Source of the DNA: Hyphomonadaceae bacterium
Lineage (GTDB): Bacteria > Pseudomonadota > Alphaproteobacteria > Caulobacterales > Hyphomonadaceae
DNA length: 64,000 nucleotides
Direction of reading: 5' to 3'
Assembly (NCBI GenBank): GCA_024742355.1
Contig: JANSYM010000005.1
Span: 248,001 to 312,000 of the forward strand
Of the stretch, positions 20,560-30,360 are shown in pieces (the first letter of the stretch is position 1; each line of letters begins with the position of its first letter). The position numbers and the translations under genes are program-made. The notes under the pieces are model-generated. The model did no database searches and was not told where the DNA came from. It saw only the letters and a list, made by a program, of their open reading frames with translations.

Positions 20560-20802
20560 TTAGTGCACGCTTACAGCCTGCAGCTTGTACGCTTCCGCAG
20601 CAGCTTCAGCAGCTTCGCGGCCTTCAATGATGGCGAGCTTCTGGCCTTCACCATTGGTGACAACCACAAGGTTCTCAACATCGTCGATGGAACGCAGCGC
20701 CTCTGGCGGCAATTCCGCAAGTTCGCGCTCATTAATGTCGCGAAAATAGACAAATCTGCTGAAATCAGGTGTCTCAGCGGACAGGTTCGTCATGTCAGTC
20801 AT
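20560..20802 (-). CDS. DUF1150-like small protein
   Basis: FVYFRDINERELAELPPEALRSIDDVENLVVVTNGEGQKLAI. Confidence 0.55.
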   Translation of the reverse strand: MTDMTNLSAETPDFSRFVYFRDINERELAELPPEALRSIDDVENLVVVTNGEGQKLAIIEGREAAEAAAEAYKLQAVSVH

Positions 20803-20977
20803 GGTCTACTCCTTCCGTTACAGACAGGACCAGAACACCCGCACCTCATGGAGCCCCATCTTGGCAGCCCCGCCGATAGAGGTTTGGTGTCACGGTGAAT
20901 CTAGGTTTCGACCTTGTCACCTTCAAGGCGACCATATTCACATTCAGTTGTTAAGAAATCTGAACGCTCGGGCGGAT

Positions 20978-21343
20978 TCAGGCCGTGCGCTCCAGTTCCT
21001 GGAAGAATCCGATGACTTTGACGATCTTGCCGGAATCGTTGACTTCCGTGACATCAAATCCCGCCATAAGAAGCTTATCATCCATCTGAATTGCCCAGTG
21101 ATAGCGGCAGAAATTGTTCTGCATATCGACAGTGCTGGCACGCGAGTAGACCGCGCCCGGGATCTGGCTTTGCACAAGCGCGGCCATTTTCAGGAATGCG
21201 TCGCGGCCAATAATGTTGTGATTGGGGTCAACGAAATGGACATTGTGTTCCATCGCCACATCGACAAGCGCGCGTTGTTCGGCAGCGTCACTGGTATTCC
21301 AGACCGCCATCATCTTCTCGAGATTGTCCATATATGCCGCCAT
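20978..21343 (-). CDS. SnoaL-like / NTF2-fold protein
   Basis: Pattern of a nuclear transport factor 2 family protein (WNTSDAAEQRALVDVAMEHNVHFVDPNH). Confidence 0.7.
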   Translation of the reverse strand: MAAYMDNLEKMMAVWNTSDAAEQRALVDVAMEHNVHFVDPNHNIIGRDAFLKMAALVQSQIPGAVYSRASTVDMQNNFCRYHWAIQMDDKLLMAGFDVTEVNDSGKIVKVIGFFQELERTA

Positions 21344-21371
21344 GCCTGGTCTCCTTGCATAAAATAACTAT

Positions 21372-21388
21372 AAACCGACCGCCGGTTT
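21372..21388. promoter_or_regulatory. inverted repeat AAACCG-N5-CGGTTT (candidate TetR operator)
   Basis: Located in divergent promoter between NTF2-like and TetR genes. Confidence 0.5.
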
Positions 21389-21424
21389 GTTTACAAGAAG
21401 ATGGCAGCGCTGTAAAGGAACCGC

Positions 21425-22003
21425 ATGGCGACCCAGCAGCAGCGATCCGACGAAACACGGCTGAAATTGCTGAACGCGTTTCGGATGTCTTTCCTCGAGC
21501 GCGGATATGCGGCGACGACCGTGAAACATGTGCTGGACCAGACCGGCTTGTCGAAGGGCGCGCTCTACCATCATTTTCGCAGCAAGGAAGAAATCATCGA
21601 AGCCTTGTTCGAGCATGAATCGCGCAGCACGATTGAGCGGGTCATGGCACGCGTCGACCCTGCAAGCTCGCCGCTGGACCGGCTGCGCGCCGCGTGCCTC
21701 GACTGGACCCGCGAAGTGCGGGCACCGGACATTTCGAAGATCATTTTCGAGATCGGTCCGGGTGCACTCGGCGCCCGCAAGGCAAAAGAGATCGAGGATC
21801 GCAACAGTCTCTTTCGGATTGAAGCCTTGCTGTCAGAAGCCATAGCGGCAGGCGAGTTGCGCGCATCCGATCCAAAACTGATCGCCGCCTTCCTGAATGC
21901 CCTGGTCGCGGAAGCCGGGCTCTATGATTTGCGAACGGGTCGGGATTCAGTACCGACGTTGGCCGCGTCGATCGATGCATTGTTTGCGGGCATGCGACCA
22001 TAG
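21425..22003 (+). CDS. TetR family transcriptional regulator
   Basis: GYAATTVKHVLDQTGLSKGALYHHFRSKEEII. Confidence 0.9.
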   Translation: MATQQQRSDETRLKLLNAFRMSFLERGYAATTVKHVLDQTGLSKGALYHHFRSKEEIIEALFEHESRSTIERVMARVDPASSPLDRLRAACLDWTREVRAPDISKIIFEIGPGALGARKAKEIEDRNSLFRIEALLSEAIAAGELRASDPKLIAAFLNALVAEAGLYDLRTGRDSVPTLAASIDALFAGMRP

Positions 22004-22016
22004 GGTGGAGGTCCGA

Positions 22017-22259
22017 CTAATCCAGGCGTTTCTTTGAGAACGCTCGTCCGGAATGCGATTTCAGGTACCGCTCGAAGTCCAATGCCTTCTGTTTGTCGCG
22101 ATAGGCGCAATACCAGACAATGTTCCACGGTTTGTATTTCGCGGTGTGTTTCGATTTTCCGGAATTGTGGTCTCTCAACCTGCGCCGCAAATCAGATGTG
22201 AAGCCGACATATTCATGTTCCGGTGCAGCGAGGCTTCTCAGAATGTACACGTACCACAT
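22017..22259 (-). CDS. GIY-YIG nuclease family protein
   Basis: WYVYILRSLAAPEHEYVGFTSDLRRRLRDHN. Confidence 0.88.
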   Translation of the reverse strand: MWYVYILRSLAAPEHEYVGFTSDLRRRLRDHNSGKSKHTAKYKPWNIVWYCAYRDKQKALDFERYLKSHSGRAFSKKRLD

Positions 22260-22382
22260 AAGACGGCTCCAGCCCGTCTTCGCTTCCAGCTACGCCGGGC
22301 ACGCTTCGATTTGGTCGTCCCTGTAAGTACTCCGGTGCAGCGCCCTCAAGGCTGCGCCACGCGTAGCCCAAAGGGCGAAGCG

Positions 22383-22458
<76 letters not shown>

Positions 22459-22506
22459 ATCTGTGGGAAAGGCGGGAATAGAATCTCCCGCCCGAGCAAT
22501 CAAGCC

Positions 22507-23037
22507 CTATTTATCATCGCCTTCGGGTTCAATGTCGTCGGCATCAGGTTCGCCGAGTTGATTGCCATCATCGAGATCGATGTCCCCGCCTAGATCGAAC
22601 TCTTCGTCGAGATCGATATCGTCGCTATCATCTTCATCATCGTCGGAATCAACGCCGTCTTCGCTGAAGCCCGCAGGCATCTTGCCAGGGGCCTCGTCAT
22701 CATCGTCTCCGCCGCCAGACATGTCGAGGACAACTTCATCCTCGTCACCGCCAAGTTCCTTGGCTTCGTCTTCCGGAGCAGCCTCTTCCTCATCATCTGT
22801 AGAGGTTGCTGCAGCTTTCGCGGCCTCTTCTTCTTCCAGCTCTTCGTCTTCGTCCTCCGGCACAGCTTCTTTCGCTGCCGCAGTGCGGACCTTGGTCTTG
22901 GTTGCCTGGACGGTTTCGTCTGCCGGGTCGAAAGCGTGTCCGCATTTCGGACACGTCGCCGGACGTTTGTTCAGATCGTAGAATTTTGCTTCGCAGCTCG
23001 GGCAAACCTGTTTGGTACCCAGTTCCGGATCAGCCAT
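22507..23037 (-). CDS. TIGR02300 family protein (Zn-ribbon + acidic tail)
   Basis: CPSCEAKFYDLNKRPATCPKCGHAFDP. Confidence 0.85.
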   Translation of the reverse strand: MADPELGTKQVCPSCEAKFYDLNKRPATCPKCGHAFDPADETVQATKTKVRTAAAKEAVPEDEDEELEEEEAAKAAATSTDDEEEAAPEDEAKELGGDEDEVVLDMSGGGDDDDEAPGKMPAGFSEDGVDSDDDEDDSDDIDLDEEFDLGGDIDLDDGNQLGEPDADDIEPEGDDK

Positions 23038-23144
23038 GTTTTTTATCCATCGGTGTGAAATTCGTTGCCCGCGCGCTTGCCAGAAACGCTCCCGCCTGTC
23101 AAAGCGCTTTTCGCGAGGTACTGTAACTCAAGGACCCACAAAAC

Positions 23145-24464
23145 ATGATGTGGACTTCCCATCCGGTGAACAAGATCACCGGAACCCTGCGTGCACCTGG
23201 CGACAAGTCGTGCTCGCACCGCGCGCTTATTCTCGGTGGCCTGGCCACCGGCACTTCTGAAATTTCCGGCCTGCTCGAAGGCGAAGACGTGTTGAACACT
23301 GGCCGCGTCATGGCCGCCCTCGGCGCAGATGTTGAGCGCGTCGGCACCGGCGCCTGGCGTGTCACCGGCGTTGGCTCAGCCGGACTGCACTCTCCGTCTG
23401 TCGATCTCGATTTCGGCAATTCCGGCACCGGCTCGCGGCTGATGCTGGGCGTTGTTGCCGGCTATCCCATTGAAGCGCGCTTCATCGGCGATGCCAGCCT
23501 GTCAGGCCGACCCATGGGCCGCGTGCTCGATCCGCTTGAGCAGATGGGCGCAACTTACAAAGCGAGCAAAGGCAAGACCTTGCCGCTGACGCTGACCGGA
23601 AAGGCCGACCTGGCCGGGATATCATATCAGCCCCCGCACGCATCGGCACAGGTGAAATCATGCCTGTTGCTCGCCGGACTGAATGCGAACGGGGTCACAG
23701 AGGTGGGCGAAAAGCGGATCACCCGCGATCATTCGGAGCGCATGCTGCGCGGCTTCGGCGCCGAAGTGAGCAGCCGCCGAGAAGGCGCGGGAAATGTGGT
23801 CTCGATCCGAGGGGGTCAGACGCTCATCGCCCAGGAGACAATCGTTCCAGGTGATCCGAGCTCTGGCGCCTTCCTCGCTGCTGCAGCGATGATATCCGAC
23901 CAAGGCGGCGTCGTCATCGAAGGCCTGATGTCGAACGAAACCCGCGATGGGTTCTATCGCGCGGCAAGCCTGATGGGCGCGCATGTCGGCGCTGAGGATG
24001 TCGGCGATGCCGCGGGTGAACGTCTGATCGACATGAGCTTCGAAAGCGCCGACCTGAAAGGCACCGAGATTCCGGTCGACCTGGTGCCCAGCATGATTGA
24101 CGAGTTTCCAATCCTCGCCGTGCTCGCCGCGCACGCCTCAGGCGTTACCGTGGTCAAGGGCGCTGAAGAGCTCCGCGTCAAGGAAAGCGATCGCATCAAG
24201 GCGGTCGTGAACATGCTGCGCGTCAATGGTGTTGAGGTTGAAGAAACCCAGGACGGCTTCATCGTTCAGGGCTGCGCCGGCGCGATTCCCGGCGGCGGGC
24301 TGGTCGAAACGCATCACGATCACCGCATTGCCATGAGCGCCCTGGTTATGGGAACCGCGAGTCAGAAGCCGATCAGCATCGACGATGCCAGCATGATCGC
24401 GACGAGCTATCCGGACTTCATGGCCCATATGGCAGAGCTGGGGGCGGACCTGAGGTCCGCATAA
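23145..24464 (+). CDS. aroA: 3-phosphoshikimate 1-carboxyvinyltransferase
   Basis: GTLRAPGDKSCSHRALILG; LDFGNSGTGSRLM; KESDRI. Confidence 0.95.
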   Translation: MMWTSHPVNKITGTLRAPGDKSCSHRALILGGLATGTSEISGLLEGEDVLNTGRVMAALGADVERVGTGAWRVTGVGSAGLHSPSVDLDFGNSGTGSRLMLGVVAGYPIEARFIGDASLSGRPMGRVLDPLEQMGATYKASKGKTLPLTLTGKADLAGISYQPPHASAQVKSCLLLAGLNANGVTEVGEKRITRDHSERMLRGFGAEVSSRREGAGNVVSIRGGQTLIAQETIVPGDPSSGAFLAAAAMISDQGGVVIEGLMSNETRDGFYRAASLMGAHVGAEDVGDAAGERLIDMSFESADLKGTEIPVDLVPSMIDEFPILAVLAAHASGVTVVKGAEELRVKESDRIKAVVNMLRVNGVEVEETQDGFIVQGCAGAIPGGGLVETHHDHRIAMSALVMGTASQKPISIDDASMIATSYPDFMAHMAELGADLRSA

Positions 24465-24549
24465 GCCAACCATTTATTAACTATAACGCTTGCAATCCCA
24501 ACTAATTGCGTATATCGAAATTCGATATGCAGAAAAGGGACAAATAACC

Positions 24550-26658
24550 ATGCGATTGACATTGATTGCGGGCGCCAGCGTGCTGGCGCTCGGCGCTTGC
24601 GCGACGCTCACGACCGAGACTAATACAGTCGAAACAGACATTGCGGTAACCGAAGCGGTCGAGGCCGTCGAGACGGTGACCGAGGCAATTGCGGCAGACC
24701 CGACGCCGATTATTGAGCGCGCCGCAATTTTCGGAAATCCGGAGCGCACACAGGGCCGTATCAGCCCAGACGGCGCTTATATCAGCTGGATCGCCCCGGT
24801 CGACGGCGTCATGAATGTATGGGTCGCGCCAGCGGATGATCCGGCGGCGGCGAAGGCGGTAACCAATGACACCTATCGCGGCATTCGTGGCCATTCCTGG
24901 GCACCGAATTCGAGCTTCATCTACTATACGCAAGATGATGGCGGGAACGAGAATTTTCACGTCTATTCGTCAAATGTTGAGACCGGCGAGGTCAAAGACC
25001 TCACCCCCGTCGCTGATGGCGTCCGCGCGACCATTCAAGGTGTTTCATCCGATAAGCCGGATCATATTCTGATCGGCTTGAATGAGCGCGATCCGCAGAT
25101 TTTCGATCTGTATATGGTCAACGCCTCGACCGGAGAGCGCGAACTCGTCAAAGAAAACCCGGGATATGCCGGCTGGATCATCGATAATACGCTCACCCCT
25201 CGTTTCGGCTTGGTGCAGACCGCAGGTGGCGGCATGGACATTGTCGATATGGAGGGCGGGGTCCTGATGTCGATCCCGGCAGAAGATTTCCTGACCACCA
25301 ACACGTTCGGCTTCAACGGAGCCAATACCCACATGTATGCGGTCGACAGCCGCGGCCGCGACACCGCCGCACTGGTCAAGATCAGTGCCGAGGATGGCAG
25401 CGTCGAAGTTCTGGCGGAGAATGACAAAGCCGATATCAGCAATGTCCTGATCCATCCGGAAACCTATGAGTTGCTGGCCTATGCCACTGACTATCTGCGC
25501 AGCGAATGGACGCCACTGAATGAAGAAACGGCGGCAGACCTGGATTACCTGAAGACAAAGCTGAGCGGCGATTTGCAGATCCTCGCCTCTACAGATGACC
25601 TGTCCAAAGCGATCGTCTATTCCGATTCCGCCGAAGCCCCCGGCGTCTATTATGTCTTTGATCGTGAATCTAACGCACTGACCAAGATGTTCGCGACGCG
25701 CCCAGAGCTGGCGGATGCAGACCTTCAGGCCATGCACCCGGTCGAGATTCAATCGCGCGACGGCCTTACCCTAGTGTCCTATCTGACCCTGCCACCCGGC
25801 TCTGATGCCGATGGCGACGGTCGACCGGAGTCACCTATCCCGATGGTTCTGGCCGTACATGGTGGACCGTGGGCCCGTGACAATTACGGCTATAATGGCT
25901 GGCACCAATGGATGGCCAATCGCGGCTATGCAGTGCTGTCAGTGAATTATCGCGGCTCAACGGGCTTCGGCAAGAATTTCGTCAATGCCGCGGTCAAAGA
26001 ATTCTCGGGCAAGATGCATGATGATCTCATCGATAGCGTCGACTGGGCGATTGCTGAAGGCATCGCTCAAGCAGACAAGGTTGCCATTGCGGGTGGATCT
26101 TATGGTGGATATGCGACGCTGATCGGTGTCACATTCACACCGGACACGTTTGCCTGTGGCGTCGATATTGTCGGACCATCCAGCCTGGTCACCCTAGTCG
26201 AGAGTTTCCCGGAATACTGGAAACCATTCCTGGAAGGCACCTGGTTCAAATATGTCGGCGATCCGGCGAATGAGGAAGATCGGGCGGATATGCTGGCCCG
26301 CTCGGCAATTTCAAAAGTGGACAATATCTCCGTTCCACTCCTTATCGGACAAGGCGAAAACGATCCGCGCGTGACCAAGCTGGAATCCGATCAGCTGGTG
26401 GAGGTGATGGCGGAAAAAGGCCTGCCCGTCACTTATGTGAATTTCCCGGATGAAGGACACGGTTTTGCGCGGCCTGAAAATCGCCTGGCATTCTACTCCG
26501 TAATGGAAGGTTTCCTGTCGGAGTGCCTCGGCGGACAAGCGCAGCCAATTGGCAATGCCTTTGATGGCTCAACCGTGCAAGTCCTACATGGCGCTGACTA
26601 TGTCGCTGGCGTCGCCGATGCCGTCGCCGCAATGCCGACGGAAGAGGTGGCCGAATAA
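24550..26658 (+). CDS. S9 family (prolyl oligopeptidase-like) peptidase, lipoprotein
   Basis: Lipobox LALGAC; GGSYGGYA nucleophile elbow; VNYRGSTGFGKNF. Confidence 0.9.
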   Translation: MRLTLIAGASVLALGACATLTTETNTVETDIAVTEAVEAVETVTEAIAADPTPIIERAAIFGNPERTQGRISPDGAYISWIAPVDGVMNVWVAPADDPAAAKAVTNDTYRGIRGHSWAPNSSFIYYTQDDGGNENFHVYSSNVETGEVKDLTPVADGVRATIQGVSSDKPDHILIGLNERDPQIFDLYMVNASTGERELVKENPGYAGWIIDNTLTPRFGLVQTAGGGMDIVDMEGGVLMSIPAEDFLTTNTFGFNGANTHMYAVDSRGRDTAALVKISAEDGSVEVLAENDKADISNVLIHPETYELLAYATDYLRSEWTPLNEETAADLDYLKTKLSGDLQILASTDDLSKAIVYSDSAEAPGVYYVFDRESNALTKMFATRPELADADLQAMHPVEIQSRDGLTLVSYLTLPPGSDADGDGRPESPIPMVLAVHGGPWARDNYGYNGWHQWMANRGYAVLSVNYRGSTGFGKNFVNAAVKEFSGKMHDDLIDSVDWAIAEGIAQADKVAIAGGSYGGYATLIGVTFTPDTFACGVDIVGPSSLVTLVESFPEYWKPFLEGTWFKYVGDPANEEDRADMLARSAISKVDNISVPLLIGQGENDPRVTKLESDQLVEVMAEKGLPVTYVNFPDEGHGFARPENRLAFYSVMEGFLSECLGGQAQPIGNAFDGSTVQVLHGADYVAGVADAVAAMPTEEVAE

Positions 26659-26683
26659 GGCCACGAATCCAACACTATGATGA

Positions 26684-26717
26684 CCGCCGCTCGATCGCTC
26701 GGGCGGCGGTTTTCGTG
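26684..26717 (+). terminator. Rho-independent terminator after S9 peptidase
   Basis: CCGCCGC...GCGGCGG then TTTT. Confidence 0.65.
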
Positions 26718-26769
26718 ACCCACAGATGCACCGTTGACTTCCGCAGCCTGATCCCGCATCGCAGCGGAC

Positions 26770-27402
26770 ATGATTATCGCAATTGATGGCACGCTCGCCT
26801 CCGGCAAAGGCACAATCGCGCGTCGATTGGCGCGCTGGTACGGGTTGGCGCATATGGACACGGGCCGGCTCTACCGCGCGACCGGCGTTGCCGCGCTGAA
26901 CAAGGGAGTCGATTTCGACAACCCCGACGCACTGGCGGATGTCGCGCTTCGACTTGATCTCAATGATTATGATGAGGACCAATTGCGCACAGCGGAAGCC
27001 GGGCAAGCGGCCTCAAAAGTTGCGGCAATTCCCACCGTCCGCGCCGCCTTGCTTGAGCTGCAGCGCGCATTCGCACACCAGGCCAAAGGGGCTATTCTGG
27101 ATGGCCGCGACATCGGCACTGTCGTGTGCCCCGATGCTGATGTGAAACTCTGGATCGACGCCTCGGTCGAGGTCCGTGCGACCCGGCGCTGGAAAGAGTT
27201 GACCGAGAAAGGCGAGACGCTCTTGCTGGACGAGATGATCGCGCAGCTGAAAGAACGCGATGAACGCGACCGCAATCGCGCGGATGCACCGATGGTTGCA
27301 GCCGCAGATTCAGTCTTGATCGATACAACTCACCTGACTATAGACGCGGCTGTGGATAAAGCACGGGCAGCGGTCGAGGCCGTTATTGCCCAAAAACCTT
27401 GA
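26770..27402 (+). CDS. cmk: (d)CMP kinase
   Basis: IAIDGTLASGKGTIARRLA; HMDTGRLYRA. Confidence 0.93.
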   Translation: MIIAIDGTLASGKGTIARRLARWYGLAHMDTGRLYRATGVAALNKGVDFDNPDALADVALRLDLNDYDEDQLRTAEAGQAASKVAAIPTVRAALLELQRAFAHQAKGAILDGRDIGTVVCPDADVKLWIDASVEVRATRRWKELTEKGETLLLDEMIAQLKERDERDRNRADAPMVAAADSVLIDTTHLTIDAAVDKARAAVEAVIAQKP

Positions 27403-27531
27403 GAGCTCTGAGCCGTAAGGCCCAAATCTAAAAGCCCTCAACAGCTTATCCCTGACATCGCAGCAACGTCTGACCGGAGGCATTGGGCATCTGGCAGTGA
27501 ACCCCGTACTGGCTGCGTTATTGGAGACCCC

Positions 27532-29358
27532 ATGACTGACTCTATGACCCCCTCGACTGAGGATTTTGCCTCTATGTTCGAGGAAAGCGCTGGCGCTTCC
27601 ACCCTGCAAGAGGGCAAGGTTGTTCCAGCCACCGTCATTTCTAATAATGGCGATTTTCTCGTGCTCGACGTTGGCCTGAAAACCGAAGGCCGTGTCGCAG
27701 CCAAAGAATTCCTGCTTGAAGAAAAGCAACCAGAAGCCGGCGATATTGTTGAGGTTTACCTCGACCGGATCGAAAACCTTATGGGCGAAGCGGTTCTGTC
27801 CCGCGACAAAGCCCGCCGTGAGGAAAGCTGGATTCGCCTGGAAGACAATTACAACAAGGAAGAGCCTGTCAAAGGCGCCATTGTTGGCCGTGTCAAAGGC
27901 GGTTTCACCGTCGATCTTGGCGGCGTAAATGCCTTCCTGCCTGGCTCACAAGTCGATATCCGCCCTGTGCGCGACGTTGGCCCACTGATGAACGAAGTTC
28001 AGCCTTTCGCAATTCTCAAAATGGACCGCGCCCGTGGCAACGTTGTTGTCTCACGCCGTGCCATCCTTGAAGAGAGCCGTGCCGAACAGCGTGCCGAGAT
28101 CGTTGGCGATATGAACGAAGGCGATACGCGTGAAGGCGTCGTCAAGAACATCACCGATTACGGTGCGTTCGTTGACCTTGGCGGCATTGATGGCCTCCTG
28201 CACGTCACTGACATGAGCTGGAAGCGCGTCAATCACCCAAGCCAGGTCGTCAATGTTGGCGACACGGTCAAGGTTCAGATCATCAAGATCAACCCGGAAA
28301 CCCAGCGCATCAGCCTTGGCATGAAGCAACTCGAAAGCGATCCATGGGACGATATCGAGAGCAAGTACACCATTGGCACCCGCATGAACGGCCAAGTCAC
28401 CAACATCACCGATTATGGTGCGTTTGTTGAGCTGGAAGATGGCGTTGAAGGCCTGATCCACGTCTCTGAAATGAGCTGGACCAAGAAGAACGGTCATCCT
28501 GGCAAAATCGTCTCGACGTCTCAGGAAGTCCTCGTTGAGGTGCTTGATGTCGATAGCGAGAAGCGCCGGATTTCACTCGGTCTCAAGCAGACTCAGGACA
28601 ATCCATGGTCGGCCTTCATGGCTGAGCATCCGGTCGGCACCGACATTGAAGGTGAAGTCCGCGGGATTACCGAGTTCGGTCTGTTCGTTGGCCTTGGCCC
28701 AGACCTCGACGGGATGGTCCACATCAACGACATCTCCTGGGAACAGTCTGGCGAAGAAGCCATCCAGGGCTTCCAGAAAGGTGACACCGTCACCGCACGT
28801 GTCCTCGACGTTGATACTGAGAAAGAGCGTATCTCGCTCGGCATCAAGCAGGTCGGCGGCGATCCAATTGCCGACAATAGCAGCGTCAAGCGCGGTGCCA
28901 TCGTCACCTGTACGGTGACCGAAGTTGCCTCTGGCGGCATCGAGGTCCAGTTCGGCGATCCCGCCGTCAAAGCCTTCGTCCGTCGCTCTGACCTGTCTCG
29001 CGATCGTAGCGAACAACGCCCTGAGCGTTTCGCGGTTGGCGACAAGGTCGACGCGAAGGTCACCCAGGTCGACCGCTCGTCTCGTCGTATCTCTGTGTCG
29101 ATCAAGGCGCTGGAGATTTCCGAAGAGCAAGAGGCTGTCGCGCAATATGGTTCTGCCGATAGCGGCGCATCACTCGGTGATATCCTGGGTGCGGCCCTCG
29201 CCACCGGTGACGCTCCCGAAGCTGCGGCTGAAGCGCCAGTAGAAGAGGAAGTGAAAGCCGAGGCAGAAGCTGAGGAGAAGCCTAAGAAAAAGAAGGCTGC
29301 CCCGAAGAAGAAAGCCGCGCCTAAGAAGAAAAAAGCAGAGGAAGGCGATGACGCCTAA
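27532..29358 (+). CDS. rpsA: 30S ribosomal protein S1
   Basis: Repeated S1 domains; KNITDYGAFVDLGGIDGLLHVTDMSW. Confidence 0.96.
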   Translation: MTDSMTPSTEDFASMFEESAGASTLQEGKVVPATVISNNGDFLVLDVGLKTEGRVAAKEFLLEEKQPEAGDIVEVYLDRIENLMGEAVLSRDKARREESWIRLEDNYNKEEPVKGAIVGRVKGGFTVDLGGVNAFLPGSQVDIRPVRDVGPLMNEVQPFAILKMDRARGNVVVSRRAILEESRAEQRAEIVGDMNEGDTREGVVKNITDYGAFVDLGGIDGLLHVTDMSWKRVNHPSQVVNVGDTVKVQIIKINPETQRISLGMKQLESDPWDDIESKYTIGTRMNGQVTNITDYGAFVELEDGVEGLIHVSEMSWTKKNGHPGKIVSTSQEVLVEVLDVDSEKRRISLGLKQTQDNPWSAFMAEHPVGTDIEGEVRGITEFGLFVGLGPDLDGMVHINDISWEQSGEEAIQGFQKGDTVTARVLDVDTEKERISLGIKQVGGDPIADNSSVKRGAIVTCTVTEVASGGIEVQFGDPAVKAFVRRSDLSRDRSEQRPERFAVGDKVDAKVTQVDRSSRRISVSIKALEISEEQEAVAQYGSADSGASLGDILGAALATGDAPEAAAEAPVEEEVKAEAEAEEKPKKKKAAPKKKAAPKKKKAEEGDDA

Positions 29359-29401
29359 GTCTGACCACGTCCCAATCTAACAAGTTAGTAATGGACAAGT
29401 A

Positions 29402-29438
29402 TTTTGCGCCGGAGGCCTAGTCTCCGGCGCATTTTTCG
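29402..29438 (+). terminator. Rho-independent terminator after rpsA
   Basis: TGCGCCGGAG-loop-CTCCGGCGCA-TTTTT. Confidence 0.8.
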
Positions 29439-29453
29439 TTTAGGTTCAAAGAC

Positions 29454-29753
29454 ATGCTGAGATCCGAATTGATTGCGAAGCTGGCGGATGAAAATCCAGA
29501 GTTGCGCCCCGAAGACCTCGAAAAAGTTGTTGGTGTGATCCTTGATGAGATCGCCGACGCCCTGGCCCGCGGCGATCGGGTTGAGCTGCGCGGATTTGGC
29601 GCCTTCTCGGTGCGCCATCGCAAAGCCCGCAAAGGCCGTAATCCGCGTACAGGCGAGTCCGTACAAGTGGATGCCAAATCGGTCCCATTCTTCCGCCCGG
29701 GCAAGGAATTGCGCGCGCGGGTCAATGATGGCGTCGACCCAGAATCCCGATAA
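29454..29753 (+). CDS. ihfB: integration host factor beta subunit (HU/IHF family)
   Basis: [42 protein letters not shown]. Confidence 0.93.
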   Translation: MLRSELIAKLADENPELRPEDLEKVVGVILDEIADALARGDRVELRGFGAFSVRHRKARKGRNPRTGESVQVDAKSVPFFRPGKELRARVNDGVDPESR

Positions 29754-29773
29754 CCTATTGTAATTCTTAATGT

Positions 29774-29840
29774 TTCAGGGAATTGACCCTGAACCAGAAT
29801 TCCAACATTCTATGATATGACCTTTCGGGGGTCTGGTTCA
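29774..29840 (+). promoter_or_regulatory. mscL 5' region with two mutually exclusive inverted repeats
   Basis: TTCAGGG-N6-CCCTGAA (29774-29793) overlaps the left arm of TGAACCAGA...TCTGGTTCA (29790-29798/29832-29840). Confidence 0.4.
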
Positions 29841-29855
29841 TAGAAGGGGTTTATT

Positions 29856-30272
29856 ATGTTCAACGAATTCAAAGAGTTTGCCATGAAAGGCAATCTCGTC
29901 GACATGGCGGTCGGTTTCGTCATGGGCGGCGCTTTTGCCACCGTGGTCACGGCTTTCATTCAAGGCGTGTTCCTGCCAGCGCTCAGCCCGGTCCTCGGCG
30001 GGCTTGATTTTGGTAGCTGGGAATATGTGATGGCTCCTGCCGTTCTCGGCGAGGATGGTGCGGTCGTCACTGAGGCCGTCAGTATCAAGATTGGCGAATT
30101 TGTCGCTGCCGTGATTTCATTCCTGATCGTCGCTTTTGTCATGTTCATGATCATCAAGGGCATGAACAATATGATGAAAAAGGAAGAGGAAGCCCCGGCC
30201 GAACCACCAGCGCCGCCACGCCAGGAAGTGTTGCTCGAAGAAATTCGCAATCTCCTCGCGAAACAGTCGTAA
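29856..30272 (+). CDS. mscL: large-conductance mechanosensitive channel
   Basis: FNEFKEFAMKGNLVDMAVGFVMGGAFATVV. Confidence 0.95.
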   Translation: MFNEFKEFAMKGNLVDMAVGFVMGGAFATVVTAFIQGVFLPALSPVLGGLDFGSWEYVMAPAVLGEDGAVVTEAVSIKIGEFVAAVISFLIVAFVMFMIIKGMNNMMKKEEEAPAEPPAPPRQEVLLEEIRNLLAKQS

Positions 30273-30324
30273 TTCATTAATAATGACGATGTATACACGC
30301 TCACAAGTAGAGTGTGTTGAGTGT

Positions 30325-30354
30325 TCAGGGGCGGCTTCCGGCTGCCCCTTTTCA
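30325..30354 (+). terminator. terminator-like hairpin after mscL
   Basis: GGGGC...GCCCC followed by TTTT. Confidence 0.55.
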
Positions 30355-30360
30355 TTTGCC

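Noticed and set aside
22507-22800. Low-complexity acidic repeats as a possible repeat array
   Set aside because: Encodes the Asp/Glu-rich C-terminal tail of the TIGR02300 protein, a known family feature
22562-22981. Plus-strand 139-aa Ser-rich ORF
   Set aside because: Antisense shadow of the acidic tail of the TIGR02300 protein (Asp/Glu codons read as Ser)
27351-27359. Exact DnaA box TGTGGATAA at the 3' end of cmk
   Set aside because: Inside coding sequence and isolated; probably chance
29240-29358. Lys/Ala-rich repeated codons at the end of rpsA (KKKKAAPKKKAAPKKKK)
   Set aside because: In-frame low-complexity tail of S1, common in related ribosomal proteins; not a separate element
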